In this document: one piece after another, positions 5,820-12,220 of the stretch
Layout: each line of letters begins with the position of its first letter
Numbering within the stretch: the first letter of the stretch is position 1
Assembly: GCA_003168235.1 (NCBI GenBank)
Contig: PMSZ01000175.1
Location: forward strand, 1-13,380
Direction: 5' to 3'
Length of the DNA stretch: 13,380 nucleotides
Source of the DNA: Acidobacteriaceae bacterium
Lineage (GTDB): Bacteria; Acidobacteriota; Terriglobia; Terriglobales; Acidobacteriaceae
Translations under genes and position numbers: made by a program
The notes under the pieces: generated by a model
What the model was told of the DNA's origin: nothing
Databases searched by the model: none
The model's input: the letters and a program-made list of their open reading frames with translations, nothing else

Positions 5820-6764
5820 CTACTTGCCCTGGCCATCCGGCGGCTTCGCTGTCGGTGCCGACGGCGGGGCGGACTTCCCCAGATGCACCATCTCCGCGCC
5901 CTGCGGCTGTTCCAGTGCGAACTGGTCGTCGGTCAACGGTTTATTGATTTCCAACTTCACCATGTTCAAGGTAATGTCGTAATTCTCTCGCGGGCGTTCA
6001 ATCCCGATGGTGCCTGGGAAGCTGATGCCCGACCAATCTTTGTAGTCCTGGTAACGCGCGTCGGTCTCGACGTTGCCCTCCTGGTCGTAAATCCTTTGCC
6101 GGTGCGGCAACAGGTCCGTGCGGCTGAACTCAATCCGCCGCGACAGATACCACCCCTGCGGCCCTTTGCGCAGGACGGCCAACTCGTAATCCGGCTGCTC
6201 CACGCGATGCTTCTTCGCGTCGAGCACGGTTTCGTACCCGTTCTCCAGAAAGGGAATTTCCACGTCGTCCGGTCCCACTGCCGGGATCAGTAGCGCATCG
6301 TAAATGAACTGTGGCCGCATGTTCTCCAGCCGCTTTTCCGGGTCATACGGAGCATTGTTCGCGCCCACCACAAACTTGTTCGTCGGAGGCACCCAGACCT
6401 TGAATTCCTGCCCGTTGCTCACCATGTCAAAGGCCGTATTTCGCACCACCGGCATCAGGCCCTTCATGCGCAGCATCGCTGGCTTGCGCGCCAACACGTA
6501 GCCGCGAATCTCCTTGTAATCGGTGATTTGCCCGGTTTTCTGGTTTCCCGACGAAGAGTCGATATCCACCGTGGCCTGCAGCGATTGAATCTTCGCGGCC
6601 TGCGCATTGACGTAGTCGAGCAGTTCCTGCTTGCTCGCGGTCTTCAACGGCCGGTTAGAGAACTGACGATCGGCTGGCCGGGTCCGGAACAAACACCCAC
6701 CCAACGGAAACGTGGCCGCCGCCAGGAATAAAAGCCAAAACAAACGCAAATGAGGACGATCCAT
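5820..6764 (-). CDS. LolA-like-fold lipoprotein (LolA/LolB/DUF4292-type)
   Basis: The 314-aa product begins MDRPHLRLFWLLFLAAATFP followed by LGGC, a lipoprotein signal with the lipidated Cys at position 24. Residue 25 is Leu, not Asp, which by E. coli rules fits outer-membrane sorting. The mature part opens with a helix (SKQELLDYVNAQAAKIQSLQ), then strands with segments such as ARKPAMLRMKGLMPVVRNTAF and DMVSNGQEFKVWVPPTNKF, typical of the LolA/LolB-like beta half-barrel that carries lipid chains. This is fold recognition by eye, so the family is probable but not proven. The C-terminus is Pro/Ala-rich and disordered. An in-frame GTG at 6797 would place extra residues before the signal; the ATG at 6764 gives a clean signal peptide although AGGA is too close to act as a normal site. 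It sits 13 bp before an LolC/E-like permease. Confidence 0.82.
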   Translation of the reverse strand: MDRPHLRLFWLLFLAAATFPLGGCLFRTRPADRQFSNRPLKTASKQELLDYVNAQAAKIQSLQATVDIDSSSGNQKTGQITDYKEIRGYVLARKPAMLRMKGLMPVVRNTAFDMVSNGQEFKVWVPPTNKFVVGANNAPYDPEKRLENMRPQFIYDALLIPAVGPDDVEIPFLENGYETVLDAKKHRVEQPDYELAVLRKGPQGWYLSRRIEFSRTDLLPHRQRIYDQEGNVETDARYQDYKDWSGISFPGTIGIERPRENYDITLNMVKLEINKPLTDDQFALEQPQGAEMVHLGKSAPPSAPTAKPPDGQGK

Positions 6765-6811
6765 TCCTATGTCAGTACCTGGGAAAACTCGCTGCACATG
6801 ATGATCTGATT

Positions 6812-6817
6812 AGTATA
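6812..6817 (-). promoter_or_regulatory. Possible -10 box before the lipoprotein gene
   Basis: The minus strand reads TATACT (5 of 6) in the 74-bp gap between mltG and the lipoprotein gene. No matching -35 is visible, so this may be only a weak internal promoter within the operon. Confidence 0.25.
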
Positions 6818-6838
6818 AGGCAGCCGAGGGTTCAGCGT

Positions 6839-7954
6839 TTATCGCGGGCGTGGCGTTCGGTTCACCGTACCTGGGTTCACGGTACCTGGATTCATGGCAC
6901 GGCGATATGCCGCCACGTTCTTGTTATGTTCTTCGAGGCTCCGGGCGAAGCGGTGATGCCCGTTGCCGTCACTCACAAAGTAGAGGAACTTCGATTCGTC
7001 GGGGTGCAAAGCCGCTTCCAGAGAACTTCTCCCCGGATTGCCAATTGGCCCCGGCGGCAATCCTGGGAAGCGATACGTGTTGTAACGCGAGTTGACCGCC
7101 ATGTCGGCATGATGCAGAGCGCCCGTGTAGGTTCCCGCCAGCAACTCCGCATAGATCACGCTCGGATCCGCATCCAGCGCCATGTTCTGCGCCAGTCGGT
7201 TGTAGTAAACACTGGCCACCATCGGGCGTTCCTCCGCCGCCGCCGTCTCTTTTTCCACGATCGAAGCCATGGTCACGATCTTGGATACATCCGAGTTCGA
7301 ACTAGAGGTCGAACTAGAGTTCGAGCTAACGCCCAGTCCGATCTGCTGCGCCACGAGCCGAAATTGATGCACCATCGCCGCCGCCATCTCCTCCCGGCTC
7401 TGCGTGCGCGTGAACTGGTAGGTATTGGGAAACAGATATCCTTCGAGCGAAGTGGCTTGGGGTGCCATATCGGAGATCAAATTCGTCTGCGTTTCGGCAA
7501 TCTGCACGAAGTCGCCCGCCGGCCCCAGCCCCGAGTCCTCCATCGCCTTGGCGATGTCGAACATCGTGTATCCCTCGGGAATGGTGACCACGTGGAAGTA
7601 AATATCGCCCCGCGCGACCCGGCCGTACACCTGGGGAAGCGCCGCGCCGCGCTCGAAAAGATATTCGCCCGCCTTCAGCGATCGTCTGTGATGCAACACA
7701 TGCCAAAGCCAGAAAACACGTTCGCTGCGGATTACCCCCGCCTTTTTCAACTCCGCGGCAATCCGGCGCGTCGAGAAGCCGGGCCGCAGCAGCAAAGAAG
7801 TATTGGCGGGCGGAGTGATCGGGGCATAGACCTGCCAAGCCACCCAGCCGCCAATGGCGAGAACCGCAACCAAAAACAGTGTGATCAGCGCGCGCAAGTT
7901 CCCAGTGTAGAGGCCTTTCCAGGATGGCACAAAGTGGCCAGAGTACAGGCCCAT
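6839..7954 (-). CDS. mltG: Endolytic peptidoglycan transglycosylase MltG (YceG-like)
   Basis: MltG is a membrane-anchored enzyme that cuts nascent glycan strands and sets their length. The 371-aa product has a short cytoplasmic N-terminus, one helix at about 21-42 and a periplasmic YceG domain. Diagnostic segments are EGYTMFDIAKAM (127-138), LEGYLFPNTYQF (170-181), ASIVEKE (230-236, with the catalytic Glu at 234), YNTYRFPGLPPGPIGNPG (291-308) and the end motif LYFVSDGNGHHRFARSLEEHN. A Ser/Asn/Thr-rich insertion (210-221) lies just before the catalytic motif and comes from a 12-bp tandem repeat. The C-terminus carries a duplicated NPGTV. Start ATG 7954 has AGGG 10 nt upstream; a shorter form starting at GTG 7930 is possible. 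It follows the AI-2E gene by 48 bp. Confidence 0.95.
   Translation of the reverse strand: MGLYSGHFVPSWKGLYTGNLRALITLFLVAVLAIGGWVAWQVYAPITPPANTSLLLRPGFSTRRIAAELKKAGVIRSERVFWLWHVLHHRRSLKAGEYLFERGAALPQVYGRVARGDIYFHVVTIPEGYTMFDIAKAMEDSGLGPAGDFVQIAETQTNLISDMAPQATSLEGYLFPNTYQFTRTQSREEMAAAMVHQFRLVAQQIGLGVSSNSSSTSSSNSDVSKIVTMASIVEKETAAAEERPMVASVYYNRLAQNMALDADPSVIYAELLAGTYTGALHHADMAVNSRYNTYRFPGLPPGPIGNPGRSSLEAALHPDESKFLYFVSDGNGHHRFARSLEEHNKNVAAYRRAMNPGTVNPGTVNRTPRPR
6859..6888. repeat. 15-bp tandem duplication at the mltG 3' end
   Basis: GGTTCACCGTACCTG (6859-6873) is repeated as GGTTCACGGTACCTG (6874-6888), one difference, with a partial third copy starting at 6889. It encodes the NPGTVNPGTVN tail of MltG in frame (5 codons per unit). 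Confidence 0.75.
7296..7331. repeat. Three 12-bp tandem units inside mltG
   Basis: Units are TTCGAACTAGAG (7296-7307), GTCGAACTAGAG (7308-7319) and TTCGAGCTAACG (7320-7331). On the coding strand each unit adds four residues of Ser with Asn or Thr. The length keeps the frame, so slippage would change only linker length. Confidence 0.75.
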
Positions 7955-8002
7955 GTGGCAGCGGACCCTCGCCCCGTAGAGGTGACAGCCGTGATATGGC
8001 TT

Positions 8003-9046
8003 CTACTCTCCCAGCCAGTCCGCATACGGCTTCATCGACTCGACGTGGTCAAACACAATCTTGACTGCACCCGTAATCGGAATCGCGAGCACCAGCCCGA
8101 CCGCGCCCCAGACCGCTCCCCAGAACAGCAACGCAATCGTCACCGCTAGTGGATTAATCCTCAACCGGCTCCCCAGCAGCTTCGGATACAGAACATTCAG
8201 GGCCAGGAGATGTAAAGCGACTACGCACACCACCACGATGACCAGGTCTCCCGCCTCCAACTGTCCAATACCCACCAGGATCGGCGGCACCATCGCCAGC
8301 ACGATGCCCAGGTATGGAACCAGGCTCAGAAAGCCGCTCAGAAACCCGATAAAGTAGAAAAACGGAACGTGCAACAACCCGAAAATCGCCACGCTTACGG
8401 CCGAAATCAGCAGGCCGATCAGCAGGTTGCCGACAATAAAGCTTTGCAGCATTTTCCCGATCAACCCCAGAGTCACGAATGCGGTATTGCGATGATGCAA
8501 AGGAAACAGCATTACCGTGGCCGAGCGCGCGTGATTGTGCCAGGTCAGTAAAAAGTAGGCCAGAAACGGAACGAACGATGCCGCCAGCACAATGTCAGTC
8601 ACAGTACCCGCACCGTGAGTCAGCGTCTGCGACCAGGTCTGCACCTCCCGTACCGGAACCACATTCGTGTCCTCGGGCGAGGCGACCACGTCGCCCGTCT
8701 TCTCCAGTTTTTCGGCCTGCTGCTGGTAGGGTTGCAGAATGGTGCGGATCTTCTGCGAATACTTTGGAACGTTATCGGCGAAAACCATGGCCTGGTTGTA
8801 CGACGCGACCGTGACGCCATAAATCAATCCCAGCAACAGCAGCATGCTGATCAGCGCTGCCATGGCTCTCGGAAGATGCACGTACTCCAGCGCCTGCACC
8901 ACCGGAGAAAGCATAAAGCTCAGCAGAATGGCAAAGAACAACACTGCCAGCAACGATTCGCCGTAATACGCGAACATGATCACCAGGCCCACGCCCAGCA
9001 GTGTCAGCGACCAGTGGTGTCCGCTCTGTGCCTCCGTCGTCTCCAT
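8003..9046 (-). CDS. AI-2E family transporter (TqsA/PerM-like membrane protein)
   Basis: The 347-aa protein matches the AI-2E/UPF0118 family by topology: a pair of helices near the N-terminus, another helix, a soluble stretch of about 80 residues (FADNVPKYSQKIRT onwards), then five helices. Family-typical segments include FFYFIGFLSGFLSLVPYLGIVLAMVPP and LYPKLLGSRLRINPLAVTIALLFWGAVWG near the C-terminus. Members export small molecules, such as autoinducer-2 in TqsA, or act as Na+/H+ antiporters; the substrate cannot be read from sequence. The true start is ATG 9046, with AAGGGG 5 nt upstream. Longer in-frame readings run into ruvX on the other strand and are rejected. It heads a minus-strand run of four genes with mltG. 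Confidence 0.93.
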   Translation of the reverse strand: METTEAQSGHHWSLTLLGVGLVIMFAYYGESLLAVLFFAILLSFMLSPVVQALEYVHLPRAMAALISMLLLLGLIYGVTVASYNQAMVFADNVPKYSQKIRTILQPYQQQAEKLEKTGDVVASPEDTNVVPVREVQTWSQTLTHGAGTVTDIVLAASFVPFLAYFLLTWHNHARSATVMLFPLHHRNTAFVTLGLIGKMLQSFIVGNLLIGLLISAVSVAIFGLLHVPFFYFIGFLSGFLSLVPYLGIVLAMVPPILVGIGQLEAGDLVIVVVCVVALHLLALNVLYPKLLGSRLRINPLAVTIALLFWGAVWGAVGLVLAIPITGAVKIVFDHVESMKPYADWLGE

Positions 9047-9083
9047 AGCACCCCTTGCGACTGGCCAACAATTCTGCCTGAGT

Positions 9084-9147
9084 GCGGCCGGAATTGCATC
9101 CTCGGAATTACTGGGAATTTTGGATTGCCGCGAAATTTTCCGGCCGC
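9084..9147. promoter_or_regulatory. 10-bp inverted repeat and three GGAATT copies in the AI-2E/ruvX divergent region
   Basis: GCGGCCGGAA (9084-9093) and TTCCGGCCGC (9138-9147) form a perfect 10-bp inverted repeat with a 44-bp spacer. GGAATT occurs at 9090, 9104 and 9114. The right arm lies 5 bp from the putative ruvX -10. The arrangement could be an operator controlling both genes, or could form a long hairpin on either strand. Confidence 0.45.
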
Positions 9148-9151
9148 CATC

Positions 9152-9157
9152 TACAAT
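9152..9157 (+). promoter_or_regulatory. Putative ruvX -10, suggesting a leaderless or very short-leader mRNA
   Basis: TACAAT (5 of 6 to TATAAT) ends 6 bp before the ruvX ATG at 9164. Transcription would start at or next to the ATG. No Shine-Dalgarno lies before this ATG, which fits. The -35 is not convincing (TTGCCG at 9125-9130 gives a 21-bp spacer). Confidence 0.35.
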
Positions 9158-9163
9158 TATCGA

Positions 9164-9607
9164 ATGGACGCACCCGCAGACCCCGCCCGCCGCCGCGTTC
9201 TCGCGCTCGACGTCGGCTCCAAGCGAATCGGAGTCGCCGTCACCGACCCCCTGGGCATCACCGCTCAAGGGCTCGAAACCATCCAGCGCCAGAACAAGCG
9301 CCGCGACCTGCAGGCGTTAGGCGAATTGCTGGCAAAGTACGAGGTCAGAGAGATCGTCGTCGGCCTGCCGCTGCGTCTTAGCGGTGCCGAAGGAACGCAA
9401 TCGGAGAAGATGCGCCGTTTCGCCGACGACCTTCACGCCCACTTCGGCGTCACCGTCCACCTCTGGGACGAGCGCTGGACCTCCACCGAGGCCAACCGTC
9501 TGCTTCGTGAAACCGATTTGTCGATCAAGAAACGCGGCCAAGCCGTAGACCGTATGGCCGCCACTCTGATTCTTCAGTCCTGGATGGAAGCCCACCCCAC
9601 GCATTAG
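9164..9607 (+). CDS. ruvX: Putative pre-16S rRNA nuclease / Holliday junction resolvase-like RuvX (YqgF)
   Basis: The 147-aa protein has the RNase H-like fold of YqgF/RuvX, thought to trim the 5' end of 16S rRNA precursor. Conserved acidic positions are Asp16 in LALDVGSKRIGVAVTD, Glu103 in WDERWTSTEAN, and Asp129 in QAVDRMAATLILQSW; the middle strand IVVGLPLRLSG (64-74) is typical. The ATG at 9164 was chosen because the family motif starts about 12 residues in; a longer in-frame reading extends antisense through the AI-2E gene and is not real. No Shine-Dalgarno is visible, and the nearby TACAAT box suggests a short or absent leader. It is divergent from the AI-2E gene with a 117-bp spacer. 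Confidence 0.94.
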   Translation: MDAPADPARRRVLALDVGSKRIGVAVTDPLGITAQGLETIQRQNKRRDLQALGELLAKYEVREIVVGLPLRLSGAEGTQSEKMRRFADDLHAHFGVTVHLWDERWTSTEANRLLRETDLSIKKRGQAVDRMAATLILQSWMEAHPTH

Positions 9608-9729
9608 CTCAACGGATTTTCGCGTGCGGCTCTGAGATTCTTATCAGCATTCTCTGAGGCTAGGGAGTGCCGCCGGAGACGGGGCAACGCACAAAGAGTT
9701 CCCGGCGCTTGTAATTGGTTTGTATTGGG

Positions 9730-9742
9730 AGGGTGCGACCCT
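9730..9742. terminator. Small hairpin at the 3' end of the CarD-like gene
   Basis: AGGGT (9730-9734) and ACCCT (9738-9742) form a 5-bp stem with a 3-nt loop, 2 bp past the minus-strand stop at 9745. No U-tract follows, so terminator function is uncertain. The rest of the 137-bp ruvX-carD gap shows no gene. Confidence 0.25.
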
Positions 9743-9744
9743 GG

Positions 9745-10278
9745 TTACGACGCCAGTTCCGAAATTTCCGGAAATCGCAGATTGCACTTCGTCAGCGCCT
9801 TCGCAAGCGCCTCTTCGATTAAACTCTCCTGGCAATTGCGCGAGATGGCAATCTCGCTGACCAGCAAATACCGCGCCCGCTCCAGCATCTTCTTTTCGCG
9901 GAACGACAGCGACTTGCCCTGTCCCAGCACCAGCAGGCTTTTCAGCACCGCGGCCACGTCGGTGAGCGACCCAGTCCGCATGCGGTCCGAATTCTCTTTG
10001 AACCGGTCTTTCCAGTCGGCCGCGTTCGTGCATTCGCCAGACGACAGATAATTCACGATCTTCTCGATCTCACCGTTTCGCACCACCGGACGCATCCCGA
10101 CGCTACCGACATTCGCAAAGGGCACCGTCACCTTCGCATTGCTGGCAGCAATTTTCAGCATGTAGAACTTCTCGACCGTGGTACCCATCGTCCGGCTGCT
10201 GATCTGTTCGATAATTCCAACGCCGTGGTTGGGGTAGACGACCTTGTCGCCAATGTGGAAAACGCCGTTTGCACTCAT
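9745..10278 (-). CDS. CarD/CdnL-family RNA polymerase-binding transcription factor
   Basis: CarD/CdnL proteins bind the RNA polymerase beta subunit and stabilise open promoter complexes, notably at rRNA promoters. The 177-aa product has the N-terminal Tudor-like RNAP-interaction domain (FHIGDKVVYPNHGVGIIEQI at 7-26, then VTVPFANVGSVGMRPVV) and a helical C-terminal DNA-binding domain. Trp89 in ADWKDRFKENSDRM matches the Trp of mycobacterial CarD that wedges into the upstream edge of the bubble; LSFREKKMLERARYLLVSEIA (124-144) is also conserved. This layout is the short CdnL type, without the HMGA-like tail of Myxococcus CarD. ATG 10278 has GAGGG 7 nt upstream; the upstream in-frame TTG at 10314 is unlikely. 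It is divergent from greA. Confidence 0.93.
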   Translation of the reverse strand: MSANGVFHIGDKVVYPNHGVGIIEQISSRTMGTTVEKFYMLKIAASNAKVTVPFANVGSVGMRPVVRNGEIEKIVNYLSSGECTNAADWKDRFKENSDRMRTGSLTDVAAVLKSLLVLGQGKSLSFREKKMLERARYLLVSEIAISRNCQESLIEEALAKALTKCNLRFPEISELAS

Positions 10279-10317
10279 GGAGGGGCCCTCACCCGAGGGA
10301 AGAGAACTGCACAACTC

Positions 10318-10346
10318 AGTCTAGCCGACTGCCGCTCCTCTGGCAA
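10318..10346 (-). promoter_or_regulatory. Putative promoter of the CarD-like gene
   Basis: On the minus strand TTGCCA (10341-10346, 5 of 6 to TTGACA) is followed, after exactly 17 bp, by TAGACT (10318-10323, 4 of 6 to TATAAT). A start near 10311 would leave a leader of about 33 nt. This is the best two-box sigma70-type match in the window. Confidence 0.5.
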
Positions 10347-10472
10347 TCACGAAGCGCAACCGTCAGCCGCTCCTGTATAACTTGAATCTAAGTCATTGCA
10401 GCTTAGTAGGTTGCCAAGCAAGCGCCGGCTGGCTAATCCCGCGGCGAAGCCCTATTCCCCGTCGCCGAGGGT

Positions 10473-10478
10473 TATAAT
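10473..10478 (+). promoter_or_regulatory. Putative -10 box of greA
   Basis: A perfect TATAAT lies 24 bp before the greA ATG. There is no recognisable -35 at 16-18 bp. A short hairpin, CCGAA/TTCGG (10480-10495), follows the box, but a start near 10485 would cut through it. Confidence 0.5.
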
Positions 10479-10502
10479 GCCGAAAGCGACTTCGGAAATC
10501 TG

Positions 10503-11003
10503 ATGACGGAAGAGATTAAAAAGAAGCTCCGCGACGAGCTCAACACGCTCGAGCACGAACTCGCCTTCGACATCCCCAGGGAGCTCAAGAAAGCTGTCGC
10601 TTTGGGCGACCTCAGCGAAAACGCCGAATATCACACCGCCAAGCAGCGCCAGGAGTATCTGAAAGCCCGTGTCCGCCAACTCGGTCAGCGTCTTGCCGAC
10701 TTGTCCCTGGTCAACATGAACAATATCCCCAAAGACAAAGTCGGCCTCGGTTCGACCGTGACCATTTTCGACAACACCAAGAATGAAGAGATGACCTACG
10801 AGTTGGTTGCTAGCGAACAATCCGACGTCGTCGCCGGCAAAATCTCCACTACCTCGCCCATCGGCCGCGCCCTGCTGAACAAGAAAGTCGGAGACACCGC
10901 CACCGTCGTCACCCCCGGCGGCAGCCGCGAGATGGAAATCCTCAAGCTCTCCACCATGCACGATCTCGCCGAAGCCAAACTCGACGCGGAACGGGGAAAA
11001 TAA
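10503..11003 (+). CDS. greA: Transcription elongation factor GreA
   Basis: GreA enters the RNA polymerase secondary channel and stimulates cleavage of backtracked RNA. The 166-aa length is close to the usual 158. The N-terminal coiled-coil finger carries the tip motif GDLSENAEYHTAK (35-47), with the acidic residues Asp36 and Glu39 that coordinate Mg2+ in the catalytic site. The C-terminal globular domain contains VGLGSTVTIFD and the closing SPIGRALLNKKVGDTATVVTPGG, which are standard. Start ATG 10503 gives the typical N-terminus; the Shine-Dalgarno (CGGA) is weak. The gene is divergent from the CarD-like gene and 82 bp upstream of a CDP-alcohol phosphatidyltransferase on the same strand. Confidence 0.97.
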   Translation: MTEEIKKKLRDELNTLEHELAFDIPRELKKAVALGDLSENAEYHTAKQRQEYLKARVRQLGQRLADLSLVNMNNIPKDKVGLGSTVTIFDNTKNEEMTYELVASEQSDVVAGKISTTSPIGRALLNKKVGDTATVVTPGGSREMEILKLSTMHDLAEAKLDAERGK

Positions 11004-11012
11004 AAGCCATGC

Positions 11013-11025
11013 GTCACAAGGTGAC
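11013..11025 (+). terminator. Small hairpin after greA
   Basis: GTCAC (11013-11017) and GTGAC (11021-11025) form a 5-bp stem with an AAG loop, 10 bp after the greA stop. There is no U-tract, so it is at best a weak terminator or transcript-end structure. Confidence 0.2.
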
Positions 11026-11085
11026 AGGCGGCAGAGTCACGAAGAACGCCACGACAAACGCCAAGAACCCCAGGACCTGTCCCCT

Positions 11086-11712
11086 ATGACCTGGACCAGC
11101 GCGGTCGGCCGCGCCTGCGGCGCTCTCCTCGATTCCATCGTTCGCCTGCTCGCTCTCACCCGCATCAATCCTAACGTTCTCACCTTGATGGGATTGGTGG
11201 TCAACAGCTATGCGGCGTTTCTGTTCGCTTACGCCAATGGCGACAACCAGCGCCGCATGTTTTTCTATGCCGGACTGGTCATCATCGGGTCCGGGTTCTT
11301 CGATCTGGTCGATGGCCGCGTCGCCCGCGCCTCCAACCAAGTCACCCGTTTCGGAGGATTTTTCGATTCCATCGTCGACCGCTACAGCGACGCCTCGCTG
11401 TTCTTCGGATTACTGGTTTTCTACGCCCGCGGCGAACGCTTCTTCTATCTTGTGCTCTCCGCGCTCGCCATGATCAGCGCCATCATGGTAAGCTACGCCC
11501 GCGCCCGCGCCGAGTCACTCATCCCACAGTGCAAGGTCGGTTTCATGGAGCGCCCCGAGCGCCTCGTCCTGCTCATCATCGGCGCCCTCTTCAACGTCAT
11601 GGCGCCCGTGCTCTGGGTCATCGCCGTCCTTTCCACCGTCACCGTAATCCACCGCATCCTCTATACCTGGCAGCACACCAACAAAATGGATACCCCCGCC
11701 CGCGCCGCATAG
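11086..11712 (+). CDS. CDP-alcohol phosphatidyltransferase, phosphatidylinositol-phosphate synthase-like
   Basis: The 208-aa integral membrane protein carries the family active site D-x2-DG-x2-AR-x8-G-x3-D-x3-D at residues 73-98: Asp73, Asp76, Asp94 and Asp98 with Gly77, Arg81 and Gly90 all present. These enzymes join a CDP-linked lipid to an alcohol to make phospholipid head groups. The segments SYARARAESL (136-145) and MERPERLVL (154-162) resemble the actinobacterial PgsA1 phosphatidylinositol-phosphate synthase more than glycerophosphate or serine enzymes, so an inositol-phosphate substrate is plausible but not shown. About six membrane helices are expected. ATG 11086 has AGGA about 11 nt upstream, a weak site. 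It lies downstream of greA, possibly co-transcribed. Confidence 0.88.
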   Translation: MTWTSAVGRACGALLDSIVRLLALTRINPNVLTLMGLVVNSYAAFLFAYANGDNQRRMFFYAGLVIIGSGFFDLVDGRVARASNQVTRFGGFFDSIVDRYSDASLFFGLLVFYARGERFFYLVLSALAMISAIMVSYARARAESLIPQCKVGFMERPERLVLLIIGALFNVMAPVLWVIAVLSTVTVIHRILYTWQHTNKMDTPARAA

Positions 11713-11792
11713 TTCTATATGGAGCGACGGCCGTCCTCGCGCCTCCGTACTTCCCTTGATATGCTTGCCAGCGTCGTCAGGAGGCATCCCCT

Positions 11793-12218
11793 GTGAGTTG
11801 GTCACGCGCGCATTGGATTGTGGGATTGCTGACGCTGCTCATGTTCCCCCTCACTGGTCAATACATGCGGCATGTAGCCGACGTTCCTCATCTGGACGCC
11901 ATCCCTCGGCTGATCTTCCGTTCTCGCCATCTCCTGCGTCTGGTTGCAGGCGTCGCCAATATCGCTTTGTCCAACAGTCAACCCTTTCACCGCGCTCAAC
12001 GTGTAGCCTCACTCTTGATTATGATCTCGCCACCCTTGTTGATCGCAGCCTTCTTCATCGATCCCGCGCGAGGACTCCACAGCAGCACCGTTTTTCGCCT
12101 GGCGATGTACAGCCTGTGGATAGCCGGCGTTATCCTGGCGATCGTCAACCGTCCTCGCAAACTAAGTAACGCCCGACCAGATGCTAGACTAGACGCCGGA
12201 ATTTCCCGCGGAGTCTGA
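11793..12218 (+). CDS. Uncharacterised small membrane protein with four predicted helices
   Basis: The 141-aa product has four hydrophobic stretches: about 8-25, 46-60, 71-89 and 98-118, with a polar, Arg/Lys-rich C-terminus. Between helices 1 and 2 are charged and His residues (YMRHVADVPHLDAIP, then RSRHLLR) that look like conserved positions rather than random loop. I recall similar small membrane proteins but no function. The start is GTG 11793 with a textbook AGGAGG 8 nt upstream, which strongly supports coding. The stop at 12218 is 2 bp before the next gene's TTG, so translation of the two is likely coupled. The 80-bp gap before it contains a perfect palindrome GACGGCCGTC (11726-11735) and only a weak extended -10 (TGATATGCT). 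Confidence 0.82.
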   Translation: MSWSRAHWIVGLLTLLMFPLTGQYMRHVADVPHLDAIPRLIFRSRHLLRLVAGVANIALSNSQPFHRAQRVASLLIMISPPLLIAAFFIDPARGLHSSTVFRLAMYSLWIAGVILAIVNRPRKLSNARPDARLDAGISRGV

Positions 12219-12220
12219 GT

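Noticed and set aside
8615..9163. N-terminal extension of ruvX upstream of 9164
   Set aside because: Antisense to the AI-2E gene with unnatural composition; RuvX homology begins just after 9164.
9047..9268. N-terminal extension of the AI-2E gene to 9268
   Set aside because: It overlaps the start of ruvX, is unlike the family N-terminus, and the ATG at 9046 has an AAGGGG ribosome site.
10480..10495. Hairpin CCGAA/TTCGG before greA as a translational regulator
   Set aside because: The predicted transcription start falls inside it, so it is probably not formed in the mRNA.
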